DNA of 21,418 nucleotides from Elysia marginata (lineage: Eukaryota; Mollusca; Gastropoda; Plakobranchidae): contig BMAT01001700.1 in NCBI GenBank assembly GCA_019649035.1, positions 42,892 through 64,309 on the forward strand, given 5' to 3'. Below the pieces are notes generated by a model. That model did no database searches, was not told where the DNA came from, and worked only from the letters and a program-made list of their open reading frames with translations. Made by a program: the position numbers and the translations under genes. This document shows positions 1-9,782 of this stretch, piece by piece (the first letter of the stretch is position 1; each line of letters starts with the position of its first letter).

Positions 1-5
1 CCCAT

Positions 6-22
6 ACACACACACACATACA
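6..22. repeat. (CA)n microsatellite
   Basis: This is a short run of CA dinucleotides, slightly interrupted by a T, at the left edge. It lies in the SHMT intron upstream of the first visible exon. Confidence 0.8.
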
Positions 23-197
23 CTTCATATTTTATTGTACAAGGTATGATTATGTGAGTAGTAAACCGTAATCAAAAGAAGAAAATAAAATATGAAAAAT
101 AAAAAACTTTTTTAAAAAGCAACTTTACAGACATTCTTGTATTAAGATGGGATTCAAAATTTCTAAACTAAAGTGTGTATATGATCTTTTCTTCCAG

Positions 198-353
198 GCG
201 GCACAGACAACCACCTTGTTCTAATTGATCTGAAACCAAAGGGTACAGATGGAGCAAGGGTGGAAAGAGTTCTTGAGCTTTGTTACATCACTGTGAACAA
301 GAATACATGTGCCGGAGACAAGAGCGCCATGACCCCTGGTGGACTGCGGTTGG
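198..353 (+). CDS. SHMT: Serine hydroxymethyltransferase, antepenultimate coding exon (partial gene)
   Basis: Serine hydroxymethyltransferase is a PLP enzyme that interconverts serine plus tetrahydrofolate with glycine plus 5,10-methylene-tetrahydrofolate, in the cytosol or mitochondrion. This exon encodes the start of the C-terminal part, with [19 protein letters not shown], then [11 protein letters not shown] and TPGGLRL. It follows the acceptor cttccag and ends at the donor g|gtatgt. Its frame starts with two bases of a split Gly codon and ends with one base of the next. The Arg of GLRLG corresponds to the residue that holds the substrate carboxylate in bacterial SHMT (Arg363 in E. coli numbering; family knowledge). 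The PLP-binding lysine and N-terminal two thirds are upstream of the window. The [13 protein letters not shown] wording is closer to vertebrate mitochondrial SHMT2 than to SHMT1, but I cannot settle the paralogue from the C-terminus alone. Confidence 0.96.
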
Positions 354-878
354 GTATGTAACAAACAAAAATTTTACTAATTTTACTTCCTGTGGACGTC
401 AATGTTCTAGCAGAATGAAATACCTAAGAGAGGTGCAAGTTTGAGATGATAGTACAACTGTGTTTGTAAGATCATGGCTCATCTTACAGTGCAAAAAAAA
501 TTTTAAAATGTGCTATCATTTCTTCTTAAGTATGCCTACATGTTCCAAAAGAGCCAATTGTGGTTTGAGAGACATACAGTCGAGTTTATGTAATTGAAAT
601 ATTTGCTTAATTTGAACTTTCCTCAGATTGATGATTTTATCCTTATTTTGTAATGTTTACTGATATGTATTTCAATTATTTGGATAATTCAAAAGTTAAT
701 TTTTGTTCCCATGAAGTTTAAAATATCAGTAAGGGATTTTATGTAAGGTGAATTATACATGTAGTTTATACAGCTCTAAAAACACAAACACAAAGCAAAG
801 ATGACTGTATATTTTATCTGTTTAGCTGCACCAAGTTTTGTAATTGACTCTCCTAAATTTTACCGTAATCCAGTGATC

Positions 879-946
879 TAAGGTATTCTTTTATCGTTAT
901 CTATCGACTTATCCATGAAGAGGACAGGGATAAAGATAACGCCTTA
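879..946. repeat. Imperfect hairpin of three nested inverted pairs
   Basis: TAAGG (879-883) pairs with CCTTA (942-946). CGTTATC (895-901) pairs with GATAACG (935-941). TTATCC (909-914) pairs with GGATAA (928-933). The three pairs nest into one foldback inside the SHMT intron. It could be a small, old MITE; no flanking duplication is obvious. Confidence 0.45.
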
Positions 947-1189
947 AATCTACCCATCTTTAATAAGACCATTCCAAGAGTCTCTGAGTAGAATGAGAAG
1001 GTCTTGGCTTTAAATTATTTTCATTTAATCATTTGCAATAAAAAGTTCAAATATTCAATAGCATACTTATTATAGCATCGGAGCTAACTGCCATAGATAC
1101 AAATCTAAATTATGGCTTTGTTTTTTAAAGCAACTTAAGGATTCCTTTTCACTTTTAAGAGTTTTCTTATCATCCAATTCCCGCTCTTG

Positions 1190-1448
1190 CAGGGATACAA
1201 GTTTTCCGATTTTTGCCGGAATACCATTTTTAGCAGTTTTCTATACCTGTAATAGTGTAAAAGCAGTAAAATTTGAAAAAAAAATCTGGCATAAATGTTA
1301 AAGAAAACCTCCAAAATTAAGATCCATAGAAAATTGAACTCTAGAATGAGCTGCACATGTAGGTCCAAGTACAGAGTTGTATCTACCTTTTTTAATTTGT
1401 CTATCTAAAGTTTTTATGCATTTGTAGCATAAGCTGCTTGCTTCCATG
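1190..1448 (-). mobile_element. Non-autonomous DNA element, CAGGGATGCAAG family, copy 1
   Basis: The left end CAGGGATACAAG and right end CTTGCTTCCATG are degenerate versions of the perfect 12-bp inverted ends seen at 18354-18641. The interior also aligns by eye to the reverse complement of that copy: the TTTTCCGATTTT block, AAATGTTAAAGAAAA, CCAAAATTAAGAT, and ACAGAG.TGTATCTAC near the right end. It is about 259 bp long and contains no ORF of note. The flanking hexamers ctcttg and tacttg agree at four of six positions, which fits a decayed 6-bp target duplication. It lies in an SHMT intron. Confidence 0.72.
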
Positions 1449-1766
1449 TACTTGTGTTTTTGCCAATTTCAATTTTTTCTAATCCAAGAATAATGCTCTT
1501 CATAATGGTATATGTACTCAGTGTAAAGAATTAGGTAGAAAACCAACATGGATTTGTAAACAAAATAGTTGATCGAATCAAAGAAGTTAATGTATTGCAC
1601 TTCTTCCAATTATAAGAGCACCTCTCTTTTCATATTGTACTGTATAATTTTTTAAACTCCTCTTGACTCCAAAAAAAACTTTGTTTATATTTAAACTAAC
1701 AGTCCTCGACTGATGGTGTAAATGATTTGTTTTATGTTAAAATTCCTTTTTTAAATTCATTCTCAG

Positions 1767-1874
1767 GAGCTCCTGCTCTCACAACCAGAGGTTTCAAGGA
1801 GGCAGACTTTGCTCGTGTTGTTGACTTGCTGGATGCCGGCGTCCAGATAGCCATCAAAGCTCACAAAAGCACAA
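1767..1874 (+). CDS. SHMT: Serine hydroxymethyltransferase, penultimate coding exon
   Basis: The exon follows TTCTCAG, and its first two bases complete the split Gly codon of the previous exon. It encodes GAPALTTRGFKEADFARVV followed by DLLDAGVQIAIKAHKST. The block APALTTRGFKEADF is a strongly conserved C-terminal signature of eukaryotic SHMT. The exon stops at a|gtcagt, again in phase 1, giving 108 bp. Reading on past this donor gives unconserved residues and then a stop near 2040, so the splice call rests on both protein similarity and phase agreement with the next exon. Confidence 0.96.
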
Positions 1875-2753
1875 GTCAGTTTGGTTCTTTTTGTTTGGCT
1901 TGTTTTATCAGAATACAAAAGTTTCCTCTACATAGGCTTCCTGAGAGTTTTTACCGATCATTTCTTACATTGCTTGAATTGAAGATTTGTATAAACAAAC
2001 CTCCGACCATATATCAAGTAAAAATAAATAGATATTTCTAGTATTGCCATACAAAGAGACTAGTCTCAATTTATAGATATGTCACAATGTTGGAAAGCCC
2101 CTTAAAGTGCTTCCAGGGAACGAAAAATTTATTTTGATTTCTTGCCTTCGGTAATTTTGTTCAGAAGATGTAGGGTCAGCAAGATGCATTACTTAGAAAA
2201 GTATGTTCAAATGATTTGCAAGAAAGAGTCGCAACTGCTCTTAAACCTATCATGTGTTTAGATATTTTTCATATCCAGCGATTACTTAAATGAATTTTTG
2301 GTTTTATGAAATAACTATGCAAGTAATTCTTTAAATGTCTTGTGTCCAGGGGGAATGAGTTAGATATAGCAATTTCCATCCTCAAGATATTGCTGTTATG
2401 AACAAGACATTTTCCTAGGCTTCCAAACGTAAAAATTTCTCAATAAAAATTTATATTTTGTGGAAAGATATTAAAACTTTTGTTGATCTAGAACATTTAC
2501 ATATGTAAAGAAAAACAACAACAGACCTTTAAATGACATTTTCCCAAATTAGGAATGTTAGACTTTCAACTTATTTGCCCAGAACACTAGACAAATAAGG
2601 TTTAATTCAGTTGATTATACCTCTTTCATAAATTTTAAGTATTTTAATCTATCGGATTTACTCAACTCTCTCTGTGGGGCTGTAAGAGCCTCACATATGT
2701 ATCTCCTTAAGGGGCTTCAAAATGGTGTTTTTTCTGCTAACTTATTCAAACAG
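1875..2753 (+). other. SHMT intron (879 bp)
   Basis: This is a phase-1 intron with donor gtcagt and acceptor ttattcaaacag. It carries the repeat copy at 2336-2594. No other structure stands out. Confidence 0.92.
2336..2594. mobile_element. MITE-like element, TTGTCT/GTCCAGGGTGAATGAGT family, copy A
   Basis: This stretch shares ordered blocks with 12883-13126: GTCCAGgggGAATGAGT at the left, TTTTGTGGAAAGATATTAAAA in the middle, ACAGACCTTTAAATG, then GACTTtCAA and an inverted, decayed copy of the left end (ctgggc.aataagt on the opposite strand). It is about 259 bp long and has no ORF. It sits in the last SHMT intron. The ends are approximate because the outermost bases have drifted. Confidence 0.65.
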
Positions 2754-2881
2754 AAACATTGAAGGACTTCAAGGCCTTTGTCATGGAAGATGCTGCTATT
2801 CAGAAAGAAATATCGGACTTGAAACAAGAGGTCATGGGATTTGCCAAGTCTTTCTCAATGCCTGGACTGGAGGACAGATAG
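2754..2881 (+). CDS. SHMT: Serine hydroxymethyltransferase, last coding exon with stop
   Basis: This exon begins after ttcaaacag with two bases that complete a Lys codon. It encodes TLKDFKAFVMEDAAIQKEI, then SDLKQEVMGFAKSF and the terminal SMPGLEDR, ending in TAG at 2879-2881. The final helix and the (F/M)PG end are typical of animal SHMT (human SHMT2 ends similarly in a MPG-containing tail). The three visible exons together give about 130 residues, close to the expected C-terminal quarter of a 480-500 residue enzyme. No frameshift or premature stop is present, so the gene appears functional. Confidence 0.96.
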
Positions 2882-3091
2882 ATATTTGAGATATGGTAAC
2901 AACGCAGGACAGACACAGCTGATTTTAGAGGAATCTTTAAAGCCAAAATTTATAGATCTATGCATAATTTTTATTTTTGTGCCTTAACATTTAATCTCCA
3001 TTTATCCTGATTGACCATGATTTTGGATAGCATTATATTAGAAGAATTGACACTAAATATGTCTCCTGAATGATAAAGTACCGAAAATAAA
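2882..3091 (+). promoter_or_regulatory. SHMT 3' UTR with candidate polyadenylation signal
   Basis: AATAAA at 3086-3091 is the first canonical signal after the SHMT stop, and another is at 3274-3279. Which one is used cannot be told from sequence. Confidence 0.5.
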
Positions 3092-4495
3092 TAGAAAAAT
3101 CTATTTGAATCTTATCTTAGAGTAGACTGTGTTATTGGTGAATAATGAAAAGTCTTGTCACATTCCAATATCTAAACCTGGCAAATAGGCATACAAGCAT
3201 ACAGGGTTCTTTCAATATTATTTTTTTCATATTTTGATAACAAAGACTACACTCAATTATTAGCTAACTTGCAAATAAATCAGAAGTTTGAAGCAAACGT
3301 GCAGCTGATATTTGCAACTTTTTATGATGCTTTTTGCAATTTTGCGGAGCCTAATTTTTATTTCACACATCTAGAGTTACTTCTAAGATCTTTGTAAGGA
3401 TTGAGGATTTAGATCTGCAGTGTAAAAGCAAATTAAGTCATTTTGTAGATTCAGACTCAATGCTTGTGCATTTTTAAATTAAATGTATTTGAAAGGCAGT
3501 TTTGCAAACATGCCATGCAGGAGAACAGAAGCAGCTAGGGTTTTTATATGAAAATGAGAATAAATAATTAGAACTAGATTAATACTAATAGAAAACTGGC
3601 AGCGAAAAGAATATATAAGTTTTGCACCACTTGACTCCGCTGTGTACGAACGCCTCATTTGCTGCCGCCCTACTGATCCAATGCGCTGTGTACGTACAAT
3701 GTGCGTGCTTGATAAATTCAGTTTACTACACGTTAAGGTAAAGGTAAGGTATAGATCGAGTTTCTACACATGTTTATTATCCTTACTATAAGCCTGGTCC
3801 CTCTCTACCTATCTGCATTTGAAAATTTGTAGAGCACACCGCGGGGAATTTTATGTAGCAGTCAAGCTGTTAAAATCAGACTCACTAGTAATTTTATTAA
3901 CATTGCAGAAAGTTTCATTTCATATAATTAGAGATTTATGCAAGAGCTAAACTGCTCTTTGTTAAGCTGATATAATGAGTCACATTAAATAAAAAATCTG
4001 ACATTCCACTTTTTTTAGCTATGTGATTTGAATCTAGTCTGTTCTTTCAGCAGTAGAACAATATTTCTCTTCTTAAGCATTGTGTCCTATAATAATTATA
4101 TAACACTGTAGTCATTTGGGTCTTCATGGCACTTTCGGATGCATTCTAGGTGTAACTCCATGTGTCTGTTTATTACATGGAGATCAAACTTGCTTGACGT
4201 GATTCATATTAAATGCAATTATTTAAATTAAATGTCTGAAGACCAGCACAAATGAGTGGGATGTTAGGGACAAAGTATTGAGAAAATGCATGTTTACATT
4301 AGAGTTATTCCTCTTTCTCTGCATTGAAATTAGCAAATATTTCTAATACCCTTCCACAAAATCTTGTTAAAGACATGCAGTTATTAATGTTCTGAAGACC
4401 AAACAGAAATTAATTATTGTTAAAAATTGCAATGCCTTGTAATGAAAATTGTGACATCTGACTTCTTTGCATCGGTCGGGAAAGAAATTGATTGG
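3092..4495. other. Intergenic, AT-rich; no supported gene
   Basis: No protein match is visible. The stretch has one modest GC-richer patch at about 3612-3743 (entered separately) and a short perfect hairpin CTCCATGT/ACATGGAG near 4155-4182. Confidence 0.6.
3612..3743 (+). promoter_or_regulatory. Possible TATA promoter and first exon
   Basis: TATATAAG at 3612-3619 is followed by a GC-richer stretch containing an ATG at 3681. The ATG frame is open for 21 codons to a strong donor-like AAG|GTAAGG at 3743/3744. The decamer GCTGTGTACG occurs twice, 45 bp apart, in this patch. Everything here is by motif only. It could be the start of a + gene whose last exon is the candidate at 9134-9370, or it could be chance. 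Confidence 0.2.
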
Positions 4496-4668
4496 CAGTG
4501 GAATCCTCTTAAAATAAACTCCACAGGGCCCAAAATAAAGTTATTTTATCCAAAGTTTATGTTAAGAGTTATCATTATAATGAAAGAAAAAAAAGGAAAG
4601 AGATAAAAACTTAGTTTTTTTAACCCAAATATCATCCTTGCAGGGTTTATTTTAAGTGGATTTCACTG
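4496..4668. mobile_element. Pogo-like MITE, 173 bp
   Basis: The left end CAGTGGAATCCTCTTAAAAT and the reverse complement of the right end CAGTGAAATCCACTTAAAAT agree at 18 of 20 positions, and the match continues through ATAAAC. The right side is followed by TA (4669-4670); the left flank reads GG, so that TA has mutated or was never there. CAGT termini and a TA target are features of the pogo/Tigger branch of Tc1/mariner. There is no ORF, so the element is non-autonomous. Confidence 0.78.
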
Positions 4669-5129
4669 TATTTACCTCTGTTATCAGTTGATCTTTGATT
4701 TGAAGCTATACCAAAGTTTTTCCCATTGTGCAATTGTCCAGGGTTATACTGTACTTTATTAATGTGAAACATTGTTTGTGGAATTCTATTTTTATCTGGC
4801 ATTATTTTTGCTTGTTTGTTTTACATCCAGAGTTTAATATATATTTTCTTATTTTATGTCAACCTTATTTGTGATGAATCTAATCAATAATTGTTACTTG
4901 TTATCTTTTATCAGTTTTTCGTTCTATAATGAATCAATCTTATTTTTGTAACAAGTTTTCTTCTACAATCACTTTATTTTACCAAGATGACGAGTAGGCC
5001 TATAATATAAAGCACTTGCGGATTATATAGTAAATTCCTAAACATAAGATTATAAGAATATTAATGTTTTAAATGTAAGTATAGTACCAGTAAGAAAATC
5101 ATTTTCAATGATCCACTATGTCTCAAATA

Positions 5130-5593
5130 CAGTTGACCCTATGTCCAACAACCTTCAAATCAACAAACCCTTGCATTTAATGAACTCAATATAAATCCAG
5201 CTTGTTTCTCTTCTTTAACCTTAGCAAATATCTTCATGTAGAACAAACTAATTTCAGGCCGACCTCGTTTTCAACAAACTAGAAGTAACATGGGTCTTTT
5301 CTTACCTTTTTATGGTATTTTATTCACTTTATCAGCAATACAGCTATCATAGTGTCAGAGAGAACAAACTATACTTGTATCATTATCAGAGGAAAAAACG
5401 GCTAGTTTTGCAAAAACCTGTAGCACTAAGTGAGTCTCTTTTAATTAAATTCTTTCTAGTTTTAAAAAGATTTCAAATTTGATAGGTAGCGTAGAACTTT
5501 CTCTTTGGTTTGCTATAGGCTACTTCATAAGAACTTGCTCTCAACAAGTTTTCTATATTTACTGGCAAAGTTTGCTGGATCCAAGGTCTACTG
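5130..5593. mobile_element. Pogo-like MITE, 464 bp, with TA target duplication
   Basis: The left end starts CAGTTGACCCTATGTCC and the right end, read on the other strand, starts CAGTAGACCTTGGATCC. About 19 of the first 26 positions match, including the terminal CAGT and CCA.CAA further in. TA flanks both sides (5128-5129 and 5594-5595). The CAGTTGACCC start is reminiscent of Tigger-type ends. No ORF is present. The divergence between its two ends indicates an old insertion. Confidence 0.72.
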
Positions 5594-5595
5594 TA

Positions 5596-6635
5596 TAATT
5601 TTTTTGGGGGGTAACTTCATTATTCTTTGTTGTTAGTTTTATACTTAGTTAAAAAAAAATATGTAATTAGTTTTTGAAGTTAAGCTGTGTTCCAGGTTCT
5701 AATGCAAAATATCACTGGAGAGTTGCAATATGTTTTATCATGGATTTCATTCCACACCATGAACATTGATTTTTGTGTATTTGAAAAATTATGCCAGTGT
5801 TTGTTTTGCATTTCATGGTCATACATGCATAATCCTTTTTTTTTGTCCTTTAAATGATGTATATTTCCAACTTAGTAAAAATGCAACCTCTGTGCTTCTT
5901 TCATATATATTTATAATTGTGTATTGTCTCAGTTTCATTTAAAACAAAACCTGTCTCTAGCAATTCGACCTGAATGCCCTCTTTGATTCACATGTATAAA
6001 TTAAAACTTGCCAAGTGGCTGTCCCTGTACTGACATTGAGGCTGTTTTTTTTCTCTTTGCCAAGATCATGGTACCCCCCAAGGATTTTATGCCTTATTAG
6101 TGTGTAATAAATTGGTCAGACGGCCAGAAAATAGGTCAAAACAGCCCCAGGAACTCAAGCTTGACATGATTAAATGGAGACATTTGGAGGTAGAATTTAA
6201 TTTTATGATCTTCAAATGTTTTGTCATACATTAGCACTACAAAATTCCTTTTTCATCCAAAACCCTGCTAATCCTAACTAGGCTGTATCATTCAATCTTT
6301 TAAAAAAGGATCAATATAGCACAGATTTTTTTTTTTAGAAAAGTACAGGTAGTATTTTTTTTCTGCGTCTTATTAAGAGAAAAAAAAAAGAAATGTCTCA
6401 TCACAAGAAATTTTGCTTAAATCTGTCGCTCATTTGAAACATTAGAATTATTCCAAAAGATAATTGTTCAAACTGGTCCTCTATTGAATTCATAAAAGTT
6501 TTTGGCTCTATGTTTACCTTTTTTCTTTTAAAGGAGGCTTGTGGGCTTCATCTCATTGAAGACATGGGGAAAAGCTTTGCAACTGATTTGTTTGGGCACT
6601 TCACCTGTCATATTTTTTCAATTGTTGCAACCAAC
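5596..6635. other. Intergenic, AT-rich; nothing supported
   Basis: The stretch contains many short A and T runs and no recognisable protein match. An open frame reaching into the mariner left end is not supported as a gene. Confidence 0.6.
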
Positions 6636-6637
6636 TA

Positions 6638-6670
6638 CGAGGGCTCTTTCATAATTAACCGAAAAATGCC
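6638..6670 (+). repeat. Mariner left inverted repeat
   Basis: This 33-bp end starts CGAGGGCTCTTTCATAATTA and is preceded by the TA target copy. It lies downstream of the transposase stop. Confidence 0.94.
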
Positions 6671-6736
6671 TGTAAAATCCGCGGTTTTTATGCTATCAAC
6701 AAAATTCTTGCACGTGTTCATACCTTGACTCGTCCT

Positions 6737-7858
6737 TCATTTCTCTACGTAACAGCCAATTCTGTCAACACACTTCTGCCAACGCCGCACCATGGAATAG
6801 ATACCCTCTCGGAAGAAACTTCCGTCAAGGTTTTGTAGCCATTTCCGCACATGGTCAACAAGCTGTTCATCGTCACCAAAGCGCTTTCCTGCCAGCTCAC
6901 ACTTCAGTGGCCCAAAGAGGTGATAATCAGATGGTGCGAGGTCTGGACTGTGTGGTGGGTGTGGCAAAATCTCCCATCCATACTTCTCTAGTCAACCTTG
7001 CGTCACTTGTGCTGTGTGGGGTGTAGCGTTGCCGTGTTGCAAAATGACCCCGGTGGTCAACTGCCCTGGGCGCTCTCTGCGAATGGCCTCCCTAAGCTTG
7101 TCAAGAGTTTGGCAGTACCTTGCAGCATTGATTGTTTCTCCAGGTTGTAAGGTTTCGAACAGAAGAACACCACGACTGTCCCAGAAAACAGTTCCCATTA
7201 TTTTCTTTGCTGACCGCATGACTTTGAATTTCTTCGCGACAGGTGAGGATGGATGTTTCCATGTCATCGAATCTTGCTTTGTTTCTGGGGTGCAATGGTG
7301 CAACCAAGTCTCATCACCTGTGACTATGCTGTCAAGAAAAGTCACATCGTACCCTAGAAAGTCTCCGCCGGCTTTGGCAGTATGCCCGTGAACCCTGCGT
7401 GAGCTCTTGCTTCTTCTCAAAAGTTCCCTGCAGATGTCCAATCTTTGTTCTTTATGATTGTCTGTTAATTGCTTAGGAACCCATCTTGCGCTGACTTTTC
7501 TGTAGCCAATTTCATCAAATAAAATTCTATGGGCAGAAGTTTCCGAAATTTCAAGACTGCTTGCGATTTCATGAAGTTTCAACCTCCTGTCTTGACGAAT
7601 AAGCTCATCAACTCGCTTCACATTGTCTTCTGACATCGCGGTTTTCGAAAGCCCTCTCCCTTCCCTGTCTGTCAAGTCGGAATGGCCGGCTTCAAACAAA
7701 TTACACCAGTGATAGACTTGTGTACGGCTTATAACATGCTCACCATATACACTCTGAAGTTCTTTATGAATTTCGGTAGGATTGAGACTTTTGGTGTGCA
7801 AAAAACGTATGACAGCTCTGATTTCCTCCTTTGACCAAGTTTCAAGGTGGGCCGCCAT
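6737..7858 (-). pseudogene. Mariner transposase, one nonsense codon and a lost catalytic Asp
   Basis: The frame runs from ATG at 7858 to a stop at 6737-6739, 373 codons, with a single in-frame TGA at codon 289 (6992-6994). The N-terminus (about residues 5-55) is the mariner helix-turn-helix, followed by a second HTH (about 80-120) and the WVPKQLT motif. The catalytic domain has GDETW with the first Asp at residue 182. The second Asp position (residue 276, in LQHGNATPHTA) is Gly in place of the family Asp, a GAC to GGC type change. The third Asp is in SPDLAPSDYHLF, 34 residues later, giving the DD34D spacing. The frame resumes after the TGA without shift. Known role of the family: cut-and-paste transposition in the nucleus. 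This copy should not be catalytic even if the stop were read through. A close relative elsewhere in the genome is likely. Confidence 0.94.
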
Positions 7859-7987
7859 CTTTAAAACCGTCTAGACATTCATGGTGCAAAATAATACACT
7901 TCATAACTTCTGGAAATATCCGTAAGGAAATAAGGAATATCATGTCGTTTACAGAATTAAAAAAGCTCCACTGGTTGCTGAGCAATG

Positions 7988-8020
7988 GGCATTTTCCGGT
8001 TATTTCTGAAAGAGCCCTCG
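7988..8020 (-). repeat. Mariner right inverted repeat
   Basis: This 33-bp end, read outward on the - strand, starts CGAGGGCTCTTTCAGAAATA and is followed on the + strand by the TA target copy. The promoter of the transposase should lie between it and the ATG at 7858. Confidence 0.94.
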
Positions 8021-8022
8021 TA

Positions 8023-9133
8023 CTTCCATCATAATGCATGTGTGTTACTTGATCATTTGATGCATTTTATGATTATTTTGCTCAAATCATGTTACTTTAA
8101 TGCCATGAACATTTACTCAGGAATAAATGAAAACCAATTAGAATCTAATCCTCCCATGGTGTTGTTTTGAGTTATTTGAAGTATGAAAGTGGAGTTAAAC
8201 TTTTAGAATGTTGTCGATGCCTCTCATCCATGGCAAAGGAGTTGGATGTTGCAACTTAACCTAACAAGGTGTTGATATTTTGCAAAGTTCCAATGTTCAG
8301 AGTAACTATAAGTTTGATTTTGCATTACATTATTCAGATATTGTGGGAATTAACTGCACGTAGAGTGTAGTATACTTTTAACAACCTCTGGGGTATTATA
8401 TGAAGTGCCTGCAATTTTTCAGGTTAAGGGAAAGATACTTGAATTGGTTTAACTCTTTTGCCTTTACTTCGGCCGCGGTCTAATGACGTGTGGGACTTAG
8501 ATACCTCTCTTGGGCCAATGAGACTTGCCCATCTCTATTGCCATTGTAATTAATAGAAAGTTGATAATTATGTTTACCATAAAAAAATGTGACATGTGAA
8601 AGGTAAAAGAAGTGGGCTGATTATAAGAGAAGTATAAGAGATGATAAGATTTTTCTGTAACTTACAAATTGATATTTGTTTCAAGTAAAAAAATATTGGG
8701 AGTTTAAGTTTCTGTGCTAAAAAATAACTTTGAAAATTTTTTGTAAGTGTTTTGTCAAATTTAGTACAATTATAATTTCTTTGCTTTTTTTTAAAAAATC
8801 AAATTTCTTACTGTTAAATATCAATGTGATCAGAAGGACTTGCAAAAAATGACAAAAATATTTTCATTAAAAAATAAAAAAATATATACATTATACTTCG
8901 AATTTATAATGTCTCAAATTCTGTGCAAATCAATTCAGGGATGCAAAATGGTTTTGAAAAAAAAAACAACCTGAAAATAATAGTTATTGTAGCATATTGT
9001 ATTTTTTAAAAAATGGTGAGACACATGCTGTGCAATAGTGAATATACATGTATAATGCAGCTAAATGGATGAAAAAACCTGAAATATGTTGTCCCTGTCA
9101 ATAGTATAGTGTTACCTTCTATTGTTTGTAACA
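8023..9133. other. Intergenic; no supported gene
   Basis: The stretch is AT-rich, apart from a short GC-richer patch around 8460-8560 with CGGCCGCGG and GGCCAAT. No coding match was seen on either strand. CAGGGATGCAA near 8936 resembles the tip of the CAGGGATGCAAG family, but no second end is visible. Confidence 0.55.
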
Positions 9134-9370
9134 GACCTACTCAGACGTCAGCCCAGAACCAATCAGAGCCCTAGCTGGCTAATGCCTGCCTGGCTAAGGA
9201 TAAAATTTACCAGAGTGTATGAGAAGTCACCTGTGGCAAAAGGCTCTGATTTCTTGGCTTGGCAAGTTTCACACCTATTACACATTACAGGGGAGGATCA
9301 CAAAAAAGTTGAAAAACACTTGAGTTTTATTTCCAATGCCCTTAAATATGTGTCAAAACAAAATGATTAG
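9134..9370 (+). CDS. Candidate terminal exon of an unrecognised gene
   Basis: A fair acceptor (ttctattgtttgtaacag) precedes an open frame that ends in TAG at 9368-9370, with AATAAA 20 bp later at 9391-9396. Entering in phase 1, it reads LLRRQPRTNQSPSWLMPAWL, later GSDFLAWQVSHLLHI and finally KKVEKHLSFISNALKYVSKQ, a plausible soluble alpha-helical C-terminus of about 78 residues. The patch is less AT-rich than its surroundings. I do not recognise a family. No upstream exon is certain; the TATA-like patch at 3612-3743 is one possibility. A competing frame from the same acceptor gives a 15-residue tail ending at 9180-9182. It could also be a TE relic. Confidence 0.33.
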   Translation, partial: DLLRRQPRTNQSPSWLMPAWLRIKFTRVYEKSPVAKGSDFLAWQVSHLLHITGEDHKKVEKHLSFISNALKYVSKQND

Positions 9371-9390
9371 CCCTTGTTCTACAAAAAAAA

Positions 9391-9396
9391 AATAAA
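9391..9396 (+). promoter_or_regulatory. Candidate polyadenylation signal AATAAA
   Basis: The signal lies 20 bp after the TAG of the candidate exon at 9134-9370. It sits within an A-rich run, so chance occurrence is possible. Confidence 0.35.
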
Positions 9397-9782
9397 TTTT
9401 TTTTTACATTAAATACATGTATGATGTAATGACTTTGGAAACATATTTTTCAAAGTACATGTGTCCCTATTTTCTCATTGATTATTTAGTTTTGGTTTCA
9501 ATTCGACTAAAATTTAAAAAAATTACTTAGACTTCAAAATCGTTCTACCATTCAATTTCCGTTTTTCAGTGACGACGCCCACCACTATGCCCTTACTCAT
9601 GATGCAACATTTACCTTGCTTTCGGGCATCTGGCTCGGTCAGGCTTACAACCACTGGGACTATGATTGGACTTAAATTTGAGATCAAATAGAGCCTCGGC
9701 AATTGAAATCTGTTGTGAGAGGGGCTTCTGTATATATAAAAAGAAGAATGTACAGGTAGTTTACTAACAACGCCCTCAAAAT

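Larger units (their letters stand above)
354..1766 (+). other. SHMT intron (1413 bp)
   Basis: This is a phase-1 intron bounded by GT (gtatgt) and a TTCTCAG acceptor. It holds the hairpin at 879-946 and one copy of the CAGGGATGCAAG element (1190-1448). I see nothing coding in it. Confidence 0.93.
6638..8020 (-). mobile_element. Complete mariner (DD34D) transposon, 1383 bp, inactive
   Basis: Both ends begin CGAGGGCTCTTTCA on their own outward strands. The inverted repeats are 33 bp (6638-6670 and 7988-8020) and differ at three positions. Each end is flanked by TA (6636-6637 and 8021-8022), the mariner target duplication. The interior holds one transposase reading frame on the - strand. Length, ends, target site and protein agree, so this is a whole element. 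The 30/33 identity of its ends and the coding lesions show it is no longer active but not very old. Confidence 0.95.

Noticed and set aside
629-665. TGATGA followed by CTGA in the SHMT intron as a C/D snoRNA
   Set aside because: The boxes are only about 30 nt apart, and no closing stem is present.
4155-4182. A perfect 8-bp hairpin CTCCATGT/ACATGGAG
   Set aside because: It is too short to support a function in AT-rich intergenic DNA, and nothing around it suggests an RNA gene.
6510-6728. A 72-codon + ORF
   Set aside because: It crosses the mariner left boundary, and its codons are unrelated to any family; it is chance coding over the inverted repeat.
7014-7391. A 125-codon + ORF
   Set aside because: It is the antisense shadow of the mariner transposase.
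9134-9182. A short alternative frame from the same acceptor (TYSDVSPEPIRALAG)
   Set aside because: It is only 15 codons before its stop; the longer frame ending at 9370 is followed by a polyadenylation signal, although the choice remains uncertain.
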